Of a stretch of 51,305 bases of DNA, positions 17,000 to 25,933 are shown piece by piece; positions within the stretch are counted from its first letter, which is position 1, and the number at the start of each line of letters is the position of its first letter. Below the pieces are notes generated by a model. It was not told where the DNA came from and made no database searches. It saw only the letters and a program-made list of their open reading frames with translations. Source of the stretch: DALYJJ01 sp031969915 (GTDB lineage Bacteria; Acidobacteriota; Terriglobia; Bryobacterales; Bryobacteraceae). The stretch is taken from assembly GCA_031969915.1 (NCBI GenBank), contig DALYJJ010000032.1, forward strand, positions 1 to 51,305. The letters are read 5' to 3'. Position numbers and translations under genes: made by a program.

Positions 17000-18226
17000 T
17001 TACTCCTTGGAAATGGCTTCCGCGGCCGGCGCCGGTTCGAGCGAATGGCCCTCCCACTTCGCGATCACCGCCGTGGCCAGGCAGTTGCCGAGCACGTTCA
17101 CCGACGTCCGAGCCATGTCCATCACGGCGTCGATGCCGAGCAGGACAGCGGCGCCCTCGAGCGGCAGGCCGAAGGTGGCGAGCGTTCCCGACAGGATCAC
17201 GATGGCCGCGCGAGGTACGCCGGCCACGCCTTTGCTGGTGAGCATCAGCGTGAGCATCATCACGATCTGCTGCCAGAAGGTGAGCGGCACGCCCGCGGCT
17301 TGGGCCACGAAGACGGACGCGAGCGAGAGGTAGAGCGTGGTTCCGTCGAGGTTAAAGCTGTAACCGGTGGGCATGACGAAGGCCACGATGTGTTTGGGCA
17401 CGCCGAAGCGCTCCATGTTCTGCAGGGCGCGAGGCAGCGCCGCTTCGCTCGAGGCGGTGGAGAAGGCGATCAGGAAGGGCTCCCGCGCGGCGGCGGCGAA
17501 GCGTTTCATCGGAATGCGCAGCAGGACGACGATCGCGCCGAGGACGACGACCACGAAGAGAATTTGCGCGGCCCACATGGTGAGCACCAGTTTGCCGAGG
17601 CCGTAGAGCACGCCGATGCCTTTGGAGCCGATGGTCACCGCCATCGCCGCACCCACGCCGATGGGCGCCAGGTACATCACGTAGCGCGTGTACTGGAACA
17701 TCACCTCGGCGAGCGACTCGGCAAACTCCACGATCGGCTTCGCACGCGTGCCGATGGCCGCGCACGCGGTGCCGAAGAGGAACGAGAAGACCACCAATTG
17801 CAGCACTTCGCCCTTGGCCATGGCGTCGATCACGCTCGACGGGAAGGTGTGCTCCAGGATCTGCGTAAGGCTGGTTCCGCCCTGCGGGACCGCGGCTTCG
17901 GCGGCGGTCTTTTCCAAACGCATGCCCTCGCCAGGACGCACCAGGTTCACCGCCGCGAGGCCCAGGAAGAGCGCGACGGTGGTGACGATCTCAAAGTAGA
18001 CGATCGCCTTCACGCCGATGCGCCCCATGGTCTTGATGTTGCCCGCACCCGCGATCCCATAGACCAGCGTGCCGAACAGCAGCGGCGCGATGATCGACTT
18101 GATGAGCCGCAGGAAGATGTTCGATACCGGCTGCAACTGCCGCGCGATGTCCGGCGCGGCGAATCCCAAGGCGATGCCGGCGGCCATGCCGACGAAGATC
18201 CAGGCCGTCAAAGAGAGTCTTCGCAC
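17000..18226 (-). CDS. Dicarboxylate/amino acid:cation symporter (GltP/DctA family)
   Basis: 408 residues, the usual length. Hallmarks of the glutamate transporter fold are present: the hairpin-1 serine-rich motif STASSEAALP, the NLDGT motif in SFNLDGTTLYLSLASVF (usual form NMDGT), the hairpin-2 region TSKGVAGVP, and the substrate-binding D-x-x-M-D-M-x-R-T-x-x-N segment near the end. It imports glutamate, aspartate or C4-dicarboxylates with protons or sodium; which one cannot be decided. The start is GTG 18226, placed directly after the TGA of nadK with no gap, and GGGGA lies about nine bases upstream, so translation is probably coupled. Confidence 0.9.
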   Translation of the reverse strand: MRRLSLTAWIFVGMAAGIALGFAAPDIARQLQPVSNIFLRLIKSIIAPLLFGTLVYGIAGAGNIKTMGRIGVKAIVYFEIVTTVALFLGLAAVNLVRPGEGMRLEKTAAEAAVPQGGTSLTQILEHTFPSSVIDAMAKGEVLQLVVFSFLFGTACAAIGTRAKPIVEFAESLAEVMFQYTRYVMYLAPIGVGAAMAVTIGSKGIGVLYGLGKLVLTMWAAQILFVVVVLGAIVVLLRIPMKRFAAAAREPFLIAFSTASSEAALPRALQNMERFGVPKHIVAFVMPTGYSFNLDGTTLYLSLASVFVAQAAGVPLTFWQQIVMMLTLMLTSKGVAGVPRAAIVILSGTLATFGLPLEGAAVLLGIDAVMDMARTSVNVLGNCLATAVIAKWEGHSLEPAPAAEAISKE

Positions 18227-19087
18227 TCAGCGCATTCCCCAGTTGAGTTTTTCCCGCAACACGTCGAAGAACTTCATCTTCGGCGGGCGGATCAGGTGCA
18301 CGAAGCGTTGGGAGCTGCGGCACAAGACTTCGTCATTCTGTTTCAGCGGTTCGCCCACCTGGCCGTCCACGGTGAGAAACGCCACGTCGTCGTCGGCCTT
18401 GCACACCAGGCGGATCACCGAATCGTCGGGCACGATCACCGGCCGGTTGGTGAGCATGTGCGGGCAGATTGGGGTGATGCACCAGGCTTCCACCTGCGGG
18501 AAGATTACGGGTCCGCCGGCGGAGAGGGAATAGGCGGTGGAACCGGTGGGCGTGGATATGATGAGGCCGTCGGCTTTGTAGGCGGTGACGAAGTGCGTGC
18601 TCACGTAGGCTTCGATGTCGATCATGCGCGCGAGCGACGCCTTGGTGACGACCACGTCGTTGAGCGCGTTGTACTCGGCGACGACCTTGCCCTGACGGAC
18701 CAGTTCGCATCGCAGCATCTCGCGGCGGCCGATGCGATGTTCGCCGTGCAGCGCGCGGTCAAGCTCTACAAAGACCTCGTCGATGGTGATCGCGGTGAGG
18801 AAGCCGAGGCCGCCCAGGTTCACCGCGAACAGTGGGATCTCGCGGCCCGCGATGGCGCGCGCGGCGGAGAGCAGCGTGCCGTCGCCGCCGAACACGATGA
18901 CCAGTTGGGTGTTGTCCGGCACCAGGTGGCGCGGCGTGCCCACCGTGCCCAGGTAAGCGGCGGTCTCCTCGTCATAGCGCACCGAAATCCCGCGCGCCTT
19001 GGCCCACTCGATGAGCTTCGGCAGCAGCGTCTTGGCTTGCGCGACGCCCGGCTTGCTGACGATGCCGACCGTCTTAATGGTGTCCAT
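18227..19087 (-). CDS. nadK: NAD kinase
   Basis: 286 residues from ATG 19087, which has AGGGAG upstream. It phosphorylates NAD to NADP. The glycine-rich GGDGT motif is at 67-71 with its catalytic Asp, the N-D motif is at 143-144 (ALNDVVV), and the conserved TPTGSTAYSLSAGGP segment completes the C-terminal domain. A stretch of upstream codons is open in the same frame but lies inside tlyA; the start chosen overlaps tlyA by 14 bases in another frame. The tlyA-nadK order is widely conserved among bacteria. Confidence 0.93.
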   Translation of the reverse strand: MDTIKTVGIVSKPGVAQAKTLLPKLIEWAKARGISVRYDEETAAYLGTVGTPRHLVPDNTQLVIVFGGDGTLLSAARAIAGREIPLFAVNLGGLGFLTAITIDEVFVELDRALHGEHRIGRREMLRCELVRQGKVVAEYNALNDVVVTKASLARMIDIEAYVSTHFVTAYKADGLIISTPTGSTAYSLSAGGPVIFPQVEAWCITPICPHMLTNRPVIVPDDSVIRLVCKADDDVAFLTVDGQVGEPLKQNDEVLCRSSQRFVHLIRPPKMKFFDVLREKLNWGMR

Positions 19088-19808
19088 AAAGAAGGAACTC
19101 CCTGTTCCCTTCGGCCCCGGTGATGGGACTCTCCCGCACTGCCGTGCGAAACCCGAACGCTTCGACGGCCTTCCGCACTGTATCGCAAGCGTGGCGATGC
19201 AGTTCCGGGTCGCGGACAATGCCGCCCTTGCCGACCTGCCCGCGGCCCACTTCAAACTGGGGCTTGATGAGTATAACCAGTTCGGCATCCGCGCGGAGCA
19301 GGGGCGGCACGGCGGGAAGCACCGTGGTGACGGAGATGAAACTCAAATCCGCCACCAGCAGGCCGGCGGCCTCGCCGATCTCTTCCGGCTTCAGATGCCG
19401 TGCGTTCACGCCCTCGTGCACCACGACGCGAGGATCGTTGCGCAGTTTCCAATCGAGCTGCCCGGCGCCGACATCGACGCAATGCACGCGCGCCGCGCCG
19501 CGCTGCAGGAGCACATCGGTGAAGCCGCCCGTCGACGAGCCGAGGTCGATCGCAACTCGGCCTTCGGGATTCACGCCGAAGTGGTCGAGCGCGGCAGCGA
19601 GCTTGTAGCCGCCACGGCTCACGTAGGGCATGCGCGCGGCGACCTCAACGGCCGACCCGTCGCGCACCAGTTGCCCCGCTTTATCCGCCTTCTGGCCGTC
19701 GACGGTGACGTAACCGGCGAGGATGTAGGCGCGCGCACGCTCCCGGGACTCGGCCAGCCCACGTTCAACCAGCAATTGATCGAGCCGCCGACGCTGCGCC
19801 GCGCTCAT
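19074..19808 (-). CDS. tlyA: TlyA family rRNA 2'-O-methyltransferase/hemolysin A homologue
   Basis: 244 residues with an N-terminal S4 RNA-binding domain (RLDQLLVERGLAESRERA, residues about 9-60) and an FtsJ-like methyltransferase domain with motif I AIDLGSSTGGFTDVLL, then VDVGAGQLDWKL, LLVADLSFISV and LIKPQFEVGR. The Lys and Asp residues of the K-D-K-E tetrad fit these segments. TlyA methylates 16S and 23S rRNA cytidines in mycobacteria; the narrower target here is unknown. The start ATG overlaps the stop of ispA as ATGA (19805-19808). Confidence 0.92.
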   Translation of the reverse strand: MSAAQRRRLDQLLVERGLAESRERARAYILAGYVTVDGQKADKAGQLVRDGSAVEVAARMPYVSRGGYKLAAALDHFGVNPEGRVAIDLGSSTGGFTDVLLQRGAARVHCVDVGAGQLDWKLRNDPRVVVHEGVNARHLKPEEIGEAAGLLVADLSFISVTTVLPAVPPLLRADAELVILIKPQFEVGRGQVGKGGIVRDPELHRHACDTVRKAVEAFGFRTAVRESPITGAEGNREFLLYGHH

Positions 19809-20701
19809 GCCTTACGATGCACGACCAGGTCCGCCAGCTCCCGCAGCCGTTGCCCGCGCTCGCCGAAGGGTGCGGCCGCGTCGTGCGCGCGCCGGCGCTC
19901 TTCCTCCGCCATGGCGCGCGACCGCTCGAGCCCGTACACTGCCGGAAACGTGATCTTATGCTGCGCGGCGTCCTTGCCAGCCGTCTTGCCGAGCTCTTCG
20001 GAGGACTGCTCGACGTCGAGCAGGTCGTCGACAATCTGGAATGCCAGCCCGACATGCTCGCCGTAGCGCGAGAGCGCGTCGAGCTCCTCCGCTGCCGCCC
20101 CGGCGAAGATCGCGCCCATGCGGAGGCTGGCGCGCAGCAGCGCACCCGTCTTGGCGCGGTGAATCCGTTCGAGCAGTTCCGGCGACGGCTCCTGGCGCTC
20201 GCCTTCGAGGTCGTGCACCTGGCCGGCGATCATGCCCCGCACCGTGCCGGAGGCCACTGCAAGCTCCTCCACCAGCCGCACGCGGCGCGCCGGGTCCACC
20301 GGCAATTGCGCCAGCACCTGAAAGGCGAGCGTGAGGAGGGAATCGCCGGCGAGAATCGCCATGGCTTCGCCGAACACCTTGTGGCAGGTGGGCCGGCCGC
20401 GCCTCAGATCGTCGTTGTCGAGCGCGGGCAGGTCGTCGTGGATGAGCGAATAGGTGTGGATCAGTTCCAGCGAAGCGGCGGCCGCTTCGACGCCGTCGAC
20501 GGACGGAGACACAGCGCGCGCCGCCTCCATGCAGAGGATCGGCCGGATCCGCTTGCCGCCCGCGAAGAGGCTGTAGCGCATAGCGCGGTGAATGGTCTCG
20601 GGCGGCGTGGATTCGGAAGGCACCAGGCGGTGGAGCGAGGCGTCCACGACGCGGGCTTGCTCGCCCAGGTGGGACCGGATGTCGACGGCGGCGGGGCTCA
20701 T
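19805..20701 (-). CDS. ispA: Polyprenyl synthetase (farnesyl/geranylgeranyl diphosphate synthase)
   Basis: 298 residues from ATG 20701. It condenses isopentenyl diphosphate with allylic diphosphates. The first Asp-rich motif is HDDLPALDNDD (D89, D90, D95) in the form with two extra residues typical of bacterial farnesyl diphosphate synthases; the second is QIVDDLLD (D225, D226, D229). FAGGKRIRP gives the substrate-binding Lys and Arg residues. Product length cannot be fixed from this reading. It is coupled by 4-base ATGA overlaps to xseB before it and tlyA after it, the common xseB-ispA arrangement, usually with dxs downstream, which is absent here. Confidence 0.92.
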   Translation of the reverse strand: MSPAAVDIRSHLGEQARVVDASLHRLVPSESTPPETIHRAMRYSLFAGGKRIRPILCMEAARAVSPSVDGVEAAAASLELIHTYSLIHDDLPALDNDDLRRGRPTCHKVFGEAMAILAGDSLLTLAFQVLAQLPVDPARRVRLVEELAVASGTVRGMIAGQVHDLEGERQEPSPELLERIHRAKTGALLRASLRMGAIFAGAAAEELDALSRYGEHVGLAFQIVDDLLDVEQSSEELGKTAGKDAAQHKITFPAVYGLERSRAMAEEERRRAHDAAAPFGERGQRLRELADLVVHRKA

Positions 20702-20943
20702 GGCTTGTCGCCGCTGGGGAACGGCTCGGCCTGCATCTGGTTGCCGCGCCGCACGAGTACTTCGATCCGGGTCTCCGCGTCTTCGAGCTGCCGGCGGCAC
20801 GTTTCGCTGAGCTTCATGCCCTTTTCGAACAACTCCAGGGCGCGCTCAAGCGGGATGTCGCCGCTCTCCAACTGCTTGACGACCGTCTCCAGTTCTTCCA
20901 GGCCGGCTTCGAAAGGGGCGGGCGTGGGCTGCTCTTCGGGCAT
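20698..20943 (-). CDS. xseB: Exodeoxyribonuclease VII small subunit
   Basis: 81 residues, typical of XseB. The conserved core is FEAGLEELETVVKQLESGDIPLERALELFEKGMKL at residues about 11-46, which forms the helical hairpin that multimerises around XseA; a charged C-terminal tail follows. With XseA it degrades single-stranded DNA from both ends. xseA is not in the window. Its last codon overlaps the ispA start as ATGA. The gene follows the esterase on the same strand by 19 bases, and only AGGG close to the ATG could serve as ribosome site. Confidence 0.92.
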   Translation of the reverse strand: MPEEQPTPAPFEAGLEELETVVKQLESGDIPLERALELFEKGMKLSETCRRQLEDAETRIEVLVRRGNQMQAEPFPSGDKP

Positions 20944-20962
20944 CGCCCTATTGTAGCTTGCG

Positions 20963-22108
20963 CTACTGGAATAACTGGGGTGCGAACTCGTTCAGATAAT
21001 CGCGCCAGACCAGCCAGGTGTGGCCGCCTTCGGTTTCGCGGTAGACCGGATTGAAGCCGCGCTTCTTGAATAGGTCCACGGTGGCGTGCGTCGTCTTGAG
21101 CAGGAAGTCTTCCTTGCCGGTGGCAAACCAGAAGAGCTTGAGACCCTTCTTCAGTTCCGCGTTGTCGAGCGCCACCTTGTTCTTCTCCTCGAACTCAGGA
21201 TCGATCGGCGAGCGCGGTGTATTCGGCGCGGCCCCCGGCCGCGGCATGCCGAAGATGCCGGAACTGAAGACGCCCACGGCGCTGAACTTGTCCGGCATCG
21301 CCAGCGCGATGCCGATTGTCTGGCGCCCGCCCATGGAAAGTCCTGCGACGGCACGCATGGAACGCGTGCCGATCACGCGGTAGTGTTTTTCCACGTGCGG
21401 CAGGATGTCCTTCACGAACTCCTCGACGAATTCGTCCATCCCCCCGAGCGGGCCGCGATTCATCGAAGTGGACGTGTGGCCGTGGGGCATGACGACGATC
21501 ATGGGTTTGGCTTTTTTCGCCGCGATCAGGTTGTCGAGGATGAACCCTGCGCGTCCGACGCTGCTCCAGGAATGGTCGCTGTCGCTGGCGCCATGCAGCA
21601 GGTAGAACACGGGGTACTTGTCGCGGCCCAACTCATAGCCGGCCGGGGTGTAGACGTGCATGCGGCGCGTGCGGCCGAGGACACTCGATCGGTAATACAC
21701 CGCGCTCACGGATCCATGCGGCGCCTGACCGTCGTCCTGGAACGGCTCACCGGGCACATGCACCATGCTCCAGGGGTTGTTGTTCGACTCGCTTACCGAG
21801 GGGTTGCGGGGGTCCATCACCGGCACCGAATCGACCATGAACCGGTACCGGTAGGAGCCGGGCCGCAGATCGGACGTGGTGAGGGACCACACGCCGTTGT
21901 CTCCCTTGGTCAACTGCCCGTTGCCGCGCGCGGCTGCCGGGATGTCGGAGGCCTGCAGAATGACGGCCTCCGCCTTCGGCGCCAGAAGGCGGAACGTCAC
22001 TTTGCGTTCCGCCAGTTCCGGCGAGACGACAATGGGGCCCTGCGGTGGCATCTGCGCGAGCGCGCAGTATGCCGCGGCCGCGAACAAAGGAAGGATGTGA
22101 AACTTCAT
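20963..22108 (-). CDS. Secreted esterase, CE1/feruloyl-esterase-like, with N-terminal CBM48-like domain
   Basis: 381 residues from ATG 22108, with GAGG nine bases upstream. It has a signal peptide (MKFHILPLFAAAAYCALAQ), then an N-terminal immunoglobulin-like domain of the CBM48/E-set type (VTFRLLAPKAEAVIL, SYRYRFMVDSV; about 30-120) and an alpha/beta hydrolase domain of the Esterase (PF00756) family with nucleophile S258 in GLSMGG and a final catalytic His in GGHTW. Homologues release feruloyl or acetyl groups from plant xylan. Its placement just before xseB may be accidental, though a shared transcript is possible. Confidence 0.85.
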   Translation of the reverse strand: MKFHILPLFAAAAYCALAQMPPQGPIVVSPELAERKVTFRLLAPKAEAVILQASDIPAAARGNGQLTKGDNGVWSLTTSDLRPGSYRYRFMVDSVPVMDPRNPSVSESNNNPWSMVHVPGEPFQDDGQAPHGSVSAVYYRSSVLGRTRRMHVYTPAGYELGRDKYPVFYLLHGASDSDHSWSSVGRAGFILDNLIAAKKAKPMIVVMPHGHTSTSMNRGPLGGMDEFVEEFVKDILPHVEKHYRVIGTRSMRAVAGLSMGGRQTIGIALAMPDKFSAVGVFSSGIFGMPRPGAAPNTPRSPIDPEFEEKNKVALDNAELKKGLKLFWFATGKEDFLLKTTHATVDLFKKRGFNPVYRETEGGHTWLVWRDYLNEFAPQLFQ

Positions 22109-22141
22109 GGCGGTCAACCTCAAACGATATACTGGTCCGCC

Positions 22142-22981
22142 ATGACGAAGCTAGCGGCTGGACTTTGTCTTGCGCACGCCTTGCTCGCCGGGACGGCTAT
22201 TTCAGAAGGCGTCGATATCAACTACGAAAGTTACGGCAAGGGAAGGCAAGCGCTGATCTTTGTCCATGGCTGGACATGCGACCTGACGTTCTGGCGCGGG
22301 CAGGCGCCGGTCTACGAGAAGCGGCGGTCCCTGTTGATCGACCTTCCCGGCCACGGCAAGAGCGGCAAGCCGGAGGTGGCGTACACGCAGGAGCGTTTCG
22401 CGCGCGCGATCGACTCGGTGATGGTCAAGGAGGGCGTGGAACAGGGGGTGCTCATCGGGCACAGCATGGGTGGACCGGTTTCACTGACCTTCCTTCGGCT
22501 CTTTCCCAAGAAGGTGAAGGGCGTGGTGCTGGTGGATTCGAACCTGCCGCCGAGCCCGGAAGATACGGAAAAGCGGCAGCAGTGGGCCGCGATCCGCAAG
22601 CAGTTCGGCGCGATGTGGCGGTCCCCGGAATGGAAGCAGCACGCGGCGAAGTTCCTGGCGTCGATGTATTCGCCGAAGACTTCGGAGGCGGCGCGCGCCG
22701 AGATCGAAGCCAAAATGCTGATCGCGCCGATGTTTGTGAGGGCGTCCGCGTTCGAAGAGATGTTCGCGATGGATGGCCCGCGGGCGGGCGAATCCTACCC
22801 CGTGGCCGCCGCCTCCATCGCCGCGGCGGGTCCGCACCAGGAAGGGGAAGCGCGGCTGCGGAAGCTCTTCCCAAAACTGTCGAAGTACGAAGCCTGGGAG
22901 GGCTACGGCCACTTCCTGATGATGGAGGACGCCCAGCGGTTCAACCGGTCGCTCGAGGAGTTCCTCAGTTCGGTGAAGTGA
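22142..22981 (+). CDS. Secreted alpha/beta hydrolase
   Basis: 279 residues from ATG 22142, with a signal peptide ending near residue 20 (MTKLAAGLCLAHALLAGTA). The alpha/beta hydrolase core shows the oxyanion strand IFVHGW (39-44), strand and turn LIDLPGHGKSG, nucleophile S108 in GHSMGG, and the C-terminal His in GYGHFLMME. The specific reaction cannot be named. It starts 33 bases from the divergent esterase, so the two may share a control region. Its end overlaps the convergent MFS gene by 17 bases. The same frame is open far upstream through the opposite-strand esterase, but that is not coding. Confidence 0.82.
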   Translation: MTKLAAGLCLAHALLAGTAISEGVDINYESYGKGRQALIFVHGWTCDLTFWRGQAPVYEKRRSLLIDLPGHGKSGKPEVAYTQERFARAIDSVMVKEGVEQGVLIGHSMGGPVSLTFLRLFPKKVKGVVLVDSNLPPSPEDTEKRQQWAAIRKQFGAMWRSPEWKQHAAKFLASMYSPKTSEAARAEIEAKMLIAPMFVRASAFEEMFAMDGPRAGESYPVAAASIAAAGPHQEGEARLRKLFPKLSKYEAWEGYGHFLMMEDAQRFNRSLEEFLSSVK

Positions 22982-24227
22982 GCGGCCGCGCCTGGAACAC
23001 CTTGCTGTGCACGAACAGCAGCGCTCCCGTGACGAAGCCGATCGCGGCAACAATCAGCCACATCGTCGCCGGCTGGTTCAGGTAGTGTTCCACTAGCCAC
23101 GTCGCCAGGCGGCCGGCGATGAAGGATCCGATGGCAATGGGTAGGAAGGCGAAGCCCATATACGTGCCCACCTGATCCTTAGGCGCGAGGCTGCCCACGT
23201 ACTCATAGAACCGCGGACTCTGGAGCGATTCGCCGACGGCGAACACGCCCATGCCCACCACCGTCGCCCAGATGGTCTGCGAGGCGGCGAGGAAGAACCA
23301 CGAACAACTGGCGATCGCGAAGCCGATGATCATCGCGTTCATCGCGGACGTCTTGCGCGATAGCGCGGTGAGCGGCACGCTGAGCACGATGATCGTCCAG
23401 GCGTCCACCGTCTCAATGATCTCGAAGCGCGGGAATTGCAGGACCTTGTCCACGTAGAACGGCAGCGAGTAAAAGACCTGCCAGAACATGATCCAGAAGC
23501 CGGAGAAGATCACCAGAAAGCTGACGAAGCGGAAATTGCGGAACACGAGGCCCATGTCGCGGAAGAGCTTGCCGAAGGAGCGCTGCTGGAGGGCGATGCC
23601 CTCGGGCAGGGGCGGCTCCTTGAAGAAGAGCAGCACGCCGAAGAACATGGCCGCGCTTACCGCCGCCGACATGACAAAGACCCACTCGAAGCCGAAGCGC
23701 GTGCGCAGCTCAGAGGCGAGGATGGGGCCGATCGCGCCGCCGAGGTTCACCAGGGCGTAGTAGATGGAGAATCCGAGGGCGCGGAATTCGGGCATGGCGG
23801 TGCGCTCGACGGTGCCGACCACGCTTGGTTTGATGAGCGAGCCGCCGATGGCGGTGAGAATGAGCGCGGCGGCGACGAAGCCGGTTTTGCCCAGGGCGTC
23901 GACGAGCGGCTTGCCCTCGGGCATGCCCGCGAGCCCGACGGAGAAATAGCCGAGAGCGAAGATGGCGAAGCAGGCGAGAAGGGCGGCGCGGAATCCGAAG
24001 CGATCCACCACCACGCCCGCCAGGACCGGGAGCGACCAGATGAGCCCCGCGAACATGCCGAGGAGCCAGCCGGTGGTGGCGAGGTCGAGGCCGATGGTGT
24101 TCGCGAGATAAAACGCAAGCACGGCTTTTGAGCCGTAGAAGGCGAGCCGCTCGAACAGTTCAACAATGTTCGCGACCCAGAACACGGGGCTGAAGCCCGT
24201 GCGCAGATTGCTGAGAGTGGTTTTCAT
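22965..24227 (-). CDS. MFS transporter, POT/PTR2-like
   Basis: 420 residues with about twelve hydrophobic segments. The N-terminal ELFERLAFYGSKAVLAFYL resembles the ExxER-FYG motif of proton-dependent oligopeptide transporters, and DRFGFRAALL is the loop 2-3 motif of the major facilitator superfamily. The C-terminal half is less similar to peptide transporters, so the substrate is open. It is the last gene of a minus-strand operon, three bases after the sugar-binding lipoprotein gene. It might take up the product or ligand of that system, in the absence of an ABC permease. Confidence 0.8.
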   Translation of the reverse strand: MKTTLSNLRTGFSPVFWVANIVELFERLAFYGSKAVLAFYLANTIGLDLATTGWLLGMFAGLIWSLPVLAGVVVDRFGFRAALLACFAIFALGYFSVGLAGMPEGKPLVDALGKTGFVAAALILTAIGGSLIKPSVVGTVERTAMPEFRALGFSIYYALVNLGGAIGPILASELRTRFGFEWVFVMSAAVSAAMFFGVLLFFKEPPLPEGIALQQRSFGKLFRDMGLVFRNFRFVSFLVIFSGFWIMFWQVFYSLPFYVDKVLQFPRFEIIETVDAWTIIVLSVPLTALSRKTSAMNAMIIGFAIASCSWFFLAASQTIWATVVGMGVFAVGESLQSPRFYEYVGSLAPKDQVGTYMGFAFLPIAIGSFIAGRLATWLVEHYLNQPATMWLIVAAIGFVTGALLFVHSKVFQARPLTSPN

Positions 24228-24230
24228 CGG

Positions 24231-25184
24231 CTACTTGTTCAGATAACGCTTGACGTCGGGCGAGAGCAGTTGGCGGACCTCCGGCTGCTCGAGATCCTGG
24301 CGGCGGATGGCGCGGGCCTGCAGGTCCAAGCGGCGGGGGGGAGTCTTGCCGTTGAGCTTCTGGACCAGGGTGTTGACGGCCTCAAACCCGATTTTGAAGG
24401 GATCCTGCACCACCAGGACGTCGATCGTCCCGCCGCGAAGGTCTTCCACCAGCGAGTCGGCGGCGTCGAAGCCCACGATCTTCACTTTGCCCGAGAGTTC
24501 GCGGCCCTTCACGGCGAGCGCGGCGCCCACCGTGCTCGGTTCGGAAGAACAAAACAGGCCGTCAATGTTTGGGAACGCCGTGAGGATGTTCTCCGTGGCG
24601 GCACGGGCGCGCGCACGGTCGGACTGGCCGAACTGGCGGGCGACGATCTCGATGCCCTTGAACTCCGCGGCCATCGCCTCCTCGAAGCCCTTTTCCCGGT
24701 CTCCCGTGGAGACGCTGCCCGGGGCATGCATCACGATTCCGGCTTTGCCCTTGCCCTGCAGGAGCCCGGCGAGCGTGCGCGCGCCCAGCCGGCCGCCTTC
24801 CACGTTGTCCGTGGCCACCCAACTGGTGTACTTCTCCGTGTCGAGGCCGCTATCGAAGACGGTGACTGGGATGCCCGCATCGAAGGCGCGCTCCACGGAT
24901 TGCACCAGCGCCTTGCGTTCGGTTGCGGCGATGGCCAGCCCGTCGACGCGCCGTGCGGCCATCGAATCGACGATCTGAATCTGCCGGCTGTACTCGGTCT
25001 CGGAGGCGGGCCCGTTCCAAAGAACCTCGACGTTGAGTTCCTCCGCCGCCGCCATCGCGCCCGCCTGCACGGAGAGCCAGAACATGTGCGAGGTAGCCTT
25101 CGGAATCACGGCGATCACTTTCTTCCGGTTCCGCTGGCAACCCGCGGCGGCGAGCGATGCGAGTACAAACGATCGGCGTTTCAA
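24231..25184 (-). CDS. Sugar-binding periplasmic lipoprotein (ribose/LacI-type binding protein)
   Basis: 317 residues from TTG 25184. The N-terminus KRRSFVLASLAAAGC has a lipobox with acceptor C16 (a twin-arginine-like pair precedes it). Two Rossmann-like lobes of Peripla_BP_4 follow (VIAVIPKATSHMFW, GLAIAATE, VTVFDSGL, WVATDNVEGG, IDGLFCSSEP, VKIVGFDAADS, VLVVQDPFKIGFEAV). It would bind a monosaccharide or similar ligand outside the inner membrane. The start overlaps the SDR stop as TTGA, which fixes it; a longer frame upstream lies in the SDR gene. No ABC ATPase or permease gene is present in the window. Confidence 0.85.
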   Translation of the reverse strand: MKRRSFVLASLAAAGCQRNRKKVIAVIPKATSHMFWLSVQAGAMAAAEELNVEVLWNGPASETEYSRQIQIVDSMAARRVDGLAIAATERKALVQSVERAFDAGIPVTVFDSGLDTEKYTSWVATDNVEGGRLGARTLAGLLQGKGKAGIVMHAPGSVSTGDREKGFEEAMAAEFKGIEIVARQFGQSDRARARAATENILTAFPNIDGLFCSSEPSTVGAALAVKGRELSGKVKIVGFDAADSLVEDLRGGTIDVLVVQDPFKIGFEAVNTLVQKLNGKTPPRRLDLQARAIRRQDLEQPEVRQLLSPDVKRYLNK

Positions 25185-25933
25185 AGAGCCGTGTACCCCC
25201 CGTCGACAACGATGTCCGTACCGGTGATGTAGGACGCGCCCTCCGAGCACACGAACAACGCCAATCGTCCGATGTCCTCGATCCGCCCCCAGCGGCCCAC
25301 GGCCACCTTCTCCTTGAGCTGCCGGTTGAATTCCGGGTCCTGCACGAGCGGCAGGTTCATCTCAGTGGCGTGGAATCCGGGGCTGATGCCGACCACCGTG
25401 ATACCGTCCGCGGCAACCTCGAGCGCGAGCGCCTTGGTCAGGCCCATCAGCCCCGCCTTGCTCGCCGAGTATGCCGACCGCATGGGAAGCGAAACGTGGC
25501 CCATGATCGACGTCATATTGATGATGCGCCCGTAGCCGGCGCCCTTCATATGCGGCACGAACGCGCGGCACATCAGGAACGCGCTGGTGAGGTTGGTGTC
25601 GATCACTTCGCGCCACTCCGCCAGCGAGTAATCCGGCAGCAGCTTGCGATTGTTCATGCCCGCATTGTTAATCAGGATCTGGACCCGGCCGAACCGGGCG
25701 CGCACGGCGGATTCCAATTCCGCCACGCGCGTCTCGTCGGTGACGTCGGCGGCGAACCACTCGGCGTCGATACCCGCTTCGCGCAACTCCTGCGCGGCCG
25801 CTTTGAGTTCCGCCTCTTTGCGCGCGACAATCGCGATCTGCGCTCCCGCGGCGCCCAGCGCCATGGCCATCGCCTTGCCGAGGCCTTTGCTGCCCCCGGT
25901 GATCAAGGCGGTTCGCCCCTTGACTGATGTCAT
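25181..25933 (-). CDS. SDR family NAD(P)-dependent oxidoreductase
   Basis: 250 residues of the classical FabG-like short-chain dehydrogenase type: cofactor motif GGSKGLG at 13-19, NNAG at 89-92, catalytic S142 and Y155-x-x-x-K159 (YSASK). The C-terminal SYITGTDIVVDGGYTAL ending is standard. Given the sugar-binding protein and MFS transporter next in the operon, a sugar or sugar-acid dehydrogenase is plausible, but fatty-acid-type substrates cannot be excluded. It overlaps the PH-domain gene by ATGA (25930-25933) and the lipoprotein gene by TTGA. Confidence 0.9.
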   Translation of the reverse strand: MTSVKGRTALITGGSKGLGKAMAMALGAAGAQIAIVARKEAELKAAAQELREAGIDAEWFAADVTDETRVAELESAVRARFGRVQILINNAGMNNRKLLPDYSLAEWREVIDTNLTSAFLMCRAFVPHMKGAGYGRIINMTSIMGHVSLPMRSAYSASKAGLMGLTKALALEVAADGITVVGISPGFHATEMNLPLVQDPEFNRQLKEKVAVGRWGRIEDIGRLALFVCSEGASYITGTDIVVDGGYTAL

